33,689 bases of DNA. Source: a virus. A model generated the notes under the pieces. It saw only the letters and a list, made by a program, of their open reading frames with translations, had not been told where the DNA came from and did not search any database. The stretch covers positions 1 to 33,689 of the IMG/VR virus record IMGVR_UViG_3300033153_002255. One strand, 5' to 3'. This document shows positions 32,132 through 33,689 of this stretch, piece after piece. Each line of letters begins with the position of its first letter. Position 1 is the first letter of the stretch. Made by a program: the position numbers and the translations under genes.

Positions 32132-33689
32132 TACGCAGTCCTCTGCCACACATTGATAGTTATTCTACTACCACGTACATCAAGTGTAGCTCCACTAGTA
32201 CCCGCATTAACATTAGTCATTGTGACAGTACCCGTAGGCGTGCCAGCTGATGACGCATTTATAGACTCACCAGTACCACCTCCCCATCTAGGTGACGCAC
32301 CACCACCATCGGGTGCACTGTTAGTACCACTATACATCGGGGTCATTGTATGGGTATGGTCAGCCATAGCACTACCAGCAAATACAGCTGTATTAGAGTG
32401 ACTGTGCTCAGCTAACGTATTAAGAGGAGTATTCTCTCCACTAGCTATACCATCTTGAACTGTACCATCACCAAAACTAAGTGAAGCATCTCCTGTAATT
32501 AACTCCCATGTACCACCATATATAGTAGCAGGGTCGATAACGTCCATTCTTAATACTACTGACCCAATAGGGTGTAAAGCAGCTATAGTCGCATCAACGT
32601 ATGTTGTATCAGCTTTAAGAGCTATCGTAGCGTCTTGAGCATTGTTCTCACTATCTACATAAGTTATATCAGCTTTTAAGTCTATAGTCTGTTTATCATA
32701 TGTAAAGTCCATTAGATCAGACTCAGATACTGCCTTAGACCATATACCATAGGTAGTACCATCACCAAATCTAGTGAAGTAACCTTGGTCTGTCGTAGCT
32801 CTCTGCCCAACTAATGTTACAGCTTCAAGCTCAAACAATGAACCCCTGTTTATAACTAGTTGCTCTACAGATATATTAGTACCTGCTGAAGCTGGAGGTA
32901 AATCACCTAACATTCCATCTACTACACCTAAGTGAATACCCATACCAACTACATTATTTATATCAGTAATTGCGTTAGCTGATACTCTCATAACTTGGTC
33001 TGCACTTGATATACCTAATGGAGAGGTAAAGTCACCTATACTTTTTGTAGTGAATACAGCTTTATTAGCCGTACTAGCATTAACAAACTCAGCTTGAGTC
33101 ATATCTCCCGCACCTATATCTACAACCTTTAAATCTACATAATCTTTAGTAGCAGGGTGCATAGGTAAACTAGGTGTATATGCTGTGTGCTCAACTACAG
33201 TATCTAGTGTTGTAGCTATATCAGCCTTAGTATCAATAGCAGGCTGTACAGCCCCACTAAACCAAGCTAACATATACTCAAAACTCATAGTCTCTGTTGC
33301 ATTAGGTAGTGCAGGAAATATAGGGCTAGACACATTGAATACTTGAGCTGAGTTACCTGATATATTAGCTTTAGTAGCTAATGCTGCAGTCACTTGAACC
33401 GTATCGGGTTTTTCAGCTAGACCATCATCTACATAACCTCTGTTAGCCGCATCCGTTATAGCTATTGGTACATTAACACCAAACACTTGTAAAGGATTAC
33501 CAGCTAATTGTGCATACCTAGTATCTGCCTCTCCGATTGTAGTCTTCTCTTCTATAGCCTCAGCTATAGAGAGTGACTCACTATAAGGTAGATTGGTTGC
33601 ATTAACCTGAGTACCTGTCCTAGTACCACTACTCGTTCCCATACCTACATCAATGTCTTCTATTAATGCAGGTTCTTTTTTTATTCTAG
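32131..33689 (-). CDS. Tail fibre with gp12-like collar end, partial at right edge
   Basis: The coding frame is open to the right edge; an internal ATG at 33642 would give 503 residues, but the frame continues another 15 codons with no stop, so the true N-terminus is probably missing. Repeated fibre units appear (NPLQVFGVNVPI and NSAQVFNVSSPI; KADITYVD and KADTTYVD). The C-terminus has the collar/short tail fibre pattern: HPIGSVVLRMD, YGGTWELITG, then EHSHS and DHTHT (HxH metal sites as in T4 gp12) and the end ITINVWQRTA. It should be a trimeric receptor-binding fibre. The only GATC of the window lies here. Confidence 0.75.
   Translation of the reverse strand, partial: RIKKEPALIEDIDVGMGTSSGTRTGTQVNATNLPYSESLSIAEAIEEKTTIGEADTRYAQLAGNPLQVFGVNVPIAITDAANRGYVDDGLAEKPDTVQVTAALATKANISGNSAQVFNVSSPIFPALPNATETMSFEYMLAWFSGAVQPAIDTKADIATTLDTVVEHTAYTPSLPMHPATKDYVDLKVVDIGAGDMTQAEFVNASTANKAVFTTKSIGDFTSPLGISSADQVMRVSANAITDINNVVGMGIHLGVVDGMLGDLPPASAGTNISVEQLVINRGSLFELEAVTLVGQRATTDQGYFTRFGDGTTYGIWSKAVSESDLMDFTYDKQTIDLKADITYVDSENNAQDATIALKADTTYVDATIAALHPIGSVVLRMDVIDPATIYGGTWELITGDASLSFGDGTVQDGIASGENTPLNTLAEHSHSNTAVFAGSAMADHTHTMTPMYSGTNSAPDGGGASPRWGGGTGESINASSAGTPTGTVTMTNVNAGTSGATLDVRGSRITINVWQRTA

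Noticed and set aside
1-33689. Direct terminal repeats or circular closure
   Set aside because: I saw no matching sequence between the two window ends, and the - gene frame runs open across the right edge.

Overview
The window is most of a tailed-phage genome, probably a podovirus of a Gram-negative, low-G+C host. The evidence is a P22-family portal, very large putative ejection proteins, a family A DNA polymerase replication module, a lipoprotein of the outer-spanin type, and no bacterial housekeeping genes or tRNAs. Many start sites are preceded by AAAGGA-type ribosome binding sites. The host cannot be fixed from the sequence. Strong avoidance of several 4-base palindromes (GGCC, CCGG, GCGC, CGCG, GATC) points to a host group rich in restriction systems. 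Campylobacterota are one possibility, but this is inference.

Layout. Bases 1-849 are non-coding, with four copies of a 16-bp iteron-like repeat and a structured leader. From 850 to 18986 all genes are on the + strand. First come small early genes of unknown function (850-3203), then a structured non-coding gap, then replication and nucleotide-processing genes: an SF3 primase-helicase, a Dda/RecD-like helicase, an ssDNA-binding protein, DNA polymerase A, a 5'-3' exonuclease, an SNF2-like helicase, ATP-dependent DNA ligase, a VRR-NUC nuclease and a MazG-like pyrophosphohydrolase. Three genes resembling homing endonucleases (two GIY-YIG/T5orf172-like, one HNH/AP2-like) sit among them. A compact bidirectional terminator lies at about 18972-18995.

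From 33689 down to 18983 all genes are on the - strand and form the late structural module. In transcription order these are a tail fibre with a gp12-like collar end (cut by the right edge), a glycine-rich adhesin, a head-fibre-like protein, a tail nozzle-like protein, a coiled-coil protein, a GNAT acetyltransferase, an Ala/Gly/Gln-rich virion protein, the portal, two large probable ejection proteins, a small unknown, a spanin-like lipoprotein and a coiled-coil/beta protein. Major capsid, scaffold, terminase and endolysin are not recognisable here and probably lie beyond the right edge.

The genes are tightly packed: sixteen junctions are one-base TAATG overlaps, suggesting translational coupling. 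The most interesting signals are the palindrome avoidance, the repeated structured leader (745-816 and 9893-9973), the iteron cluster, a potential pseudoknot after the SSB gene, and an identical acidic motif near the C-termini of the primase-helicase and the SSB. All counts were made by eye.
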